This document shows positions 5,494 to 6,349 of a stretch of 6,349 nucleotides of DNA, in pieces. Both the position numbers and the translations under genes were made by a program. Location: NCBI GenBank assembly GCA_013298245.1, contig JAAFHD010000216.1, forward strand, positions 1 through 6,349, given 5' to 3'. How positions within the stretch are numbered: the first letter of the stretch is position 1; each line of letters opens with the position of its first letter. The stretch comes from Alphaproteobacteria bacterium. GTDB lineage: Bacteria; Pseudomonadota; Alphaproteobacteria; Acetobacterales; Acetobacteraceae. The notes under the pieces were generated by a model, which worked only from the letters and a program-made list of their open reading frames with translations, ran no database searches and had not been told where the DNA came from.

Positions 5494-6349
5494 ATGTCAG
5501 ATGCCAAGCAGGCGCAGATGGAAACGCTTTCCGGCGCGCTGCCCTATCTCAAGCGCTATGACGAGCAGATCGTCGTGGTGAAATACGGCGGCCACGCGAT
5601 GGGCGAGGAAGAAAACGCACTCGCCTTCGGGCGCGACATCGCGCTGCTGGAACAGGTGGGCATCAAGCCCGTGGTGGTGCACGGCGGCGGGCCGCAGATC
5701 AATTCCATGTTGAAGCGGTTGAACGTGCAGTCGACCTTCGTGCAGGGCCTGCGCGTGACCGATGAAGCCATGGTCGAAGTGGTGGAAATGGTGCTGGCTG
5801 GCACGGTGAACAAGCAGGTGTCTTCGGCCATCACGCGTGCGGGTGCGATGGCGGTGGGTATCTCGGGCAAGGACGGCAATTTGATCCGCGCGCGGCGCGT
5901 GACACGGACCGTGAAGGACCCGGACAGCAATATCGAACGCGTGCTGGACCTCGGCCTGGTGGGTGAGCCGGAGGCGGTGGATACGCGCGTGCTGAAGCTG
6001 ATGATCGGTGCGGCGATCGTTCCGGTGATTGCGCCCGTCGGCGTGGGTGCGGACGGCGTCACCTACAACATCAATGCGGATACCGTGGCAGGTGCCGTGG
6101 CTGGTGCGCTGAACGCGGAACGCATGCTGCTGCTGACCGATGTGCCCGGCGTGAAGGACGCGACCGGCACCTTCGTGCCGGAGATGACAGTCGCCGAAGT
6201 GAAGGCCGGCATCGCCGCGGGCTGGATCGCAGGCGGGATGATCCCGAAGGTGGAGACCTGCATCTATGCGATCGAGCGCGGCGTGAAGGCGGCTGTCATC
6301 ATCGATGGCCGCGTGCCGCATGCGGTGCTGCGGGAGCTGTTCACCGATG
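5494..6349 (+). CDS. argB: acetylglutamate kinase ArgB (C-terminal end cut by the window edge)
   Basis: N-acetyl-L-glutamate kinase, the second step of arginine biosynthesis, phosphorylating N-acetylglutamate with ATP in the cytoplasm. 285 codons are visible and the frame is open at the right edge; usual length is about 295-305, so only a short tail is missing. Amino-acid-kinase motifs are all present: VKYGGHAM with K30, [10 protein letters not shown] (60-69), the substrate-binding FVQGLRVTD with R87, ISGKDGN (123-129), [10 protein letters not shown] (191-200), LLLTDVPGV (212-220) and AGGMIPKVE with K252. About 25 residues precede the first strand ([11 protein letters not shown]), matching the N-terminal helix that builds the hexameric, arginine-inhibited form of this enzyme, so feedback inhibition by arginine is likely. 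GAGGA at 5482-5486 supports the start; ATG 5518 would delete part of that helix. It is divergent from the Bug gene and no other arginine gene is in view. Codon use matches its neighbours. Confidence 0.97.
   Translation, partial: MSDAKQAQMETLSGALPYLKRYDEQIVVVKYGGHAMGEEENALAFGRDIALLEQVGIKPVVVHGGGPQINSMLKRLNVQSTFVQGLRVTDEAMVEVVEMVLAGTVNKQVSSAITRAGAMAVGISGKDGNLIRARRVTRTVKDPDSNIERVLDLGLVGEPEAVDTRVLKLMIGAAIVPVIAPVGVGADGVTYNINADTVAGAVAGALNAERMLLLTDVPGVKDATGTFVPEMTVAEVKAGIAAGWIAGGMIPKVETCIYAIERGVKAAVIIDGRVPHAVLRELFTD

Noticed and set aside
5497..6321. Long minus-strand open frame of 274 codons opposite argB
   Set aside because: It is antisense to a clear ArgB, is very His/Arg-rich with no recognisable motif, and reflects GC bias at third codon positions.

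Overview
The window is a high-GC stretch of ordinary bacterial chromosome. The best guess for the host is an alphaproteobacterium, probably of the Acetobacteraceae/Roseomonas type. This rests on the very GC-rich third codon positions, an ArgB that reads like alphaproteobacterial versions, and a stand-alone Bug/TctC-type binding protein, a family greatly expanded in that group and in Burkholderiales. The assignment is inference; no rRNA or tRNA gene is present to anchor it.

Layout from left to right. (1) Positions 1-487, minus strand: the N-terminal 162 codons of a multi-pass membrane protein, probably a GT-C/GtrII-like glycosyltransferase, starting with GTG and running off the left edge. (2) Positions 549-3403, plus strand: four tightly packed genes that look like one transcription unit. 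They are a glutathione S-transferase-like protein, a DUF350 four-helix membrane protein, a DUF1190 (YgiB/YjfM-like) lipoprotein, and a stand-alone ATP-grasp ligase of the glutathionylspermidine-synthase family (YgiC/YjfC-like). The last three reproduce the order of E. coli yjfL-yjfM-yjfC. (3) Positions 5395-3360, minus strand: a Bug/TctC periplasmic binding protein translationally coupled (4-base overlap) to an M28-peptidase-like protein whose usual metal-ligand and catalytic positions look substituted. Its 3' end overlaps the ATP-grasp gene tail-to-tail by 44 bp. (4) Positions 5494-6349, plus strand: argB (N-acetylglutamate kinase), lacking only its last residues at the right edge.

Working together: the DUF350/DUF1190/ATP-grasp trio is a conserved but functionally unresolved membrane-envelope module. 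Its ligase probably forms an amide bond using ATP, and the two partners place the product or its target at the membrane. The upstream glutathione S-transferase gives a possible but unproven thiol theme. The Bug protein and the M28-like protein probably serve uptake and handling of one unknown small molecule. argB is arginine-biosynthesis housekeeping and seems unrelated to its neighbours. No mobile element, CRISPR array, RNA gene or convincing rho-independent terminator was seen. The two intergenic gaps of note (488-548 and 5396-5493) are both divergent promoter regions.
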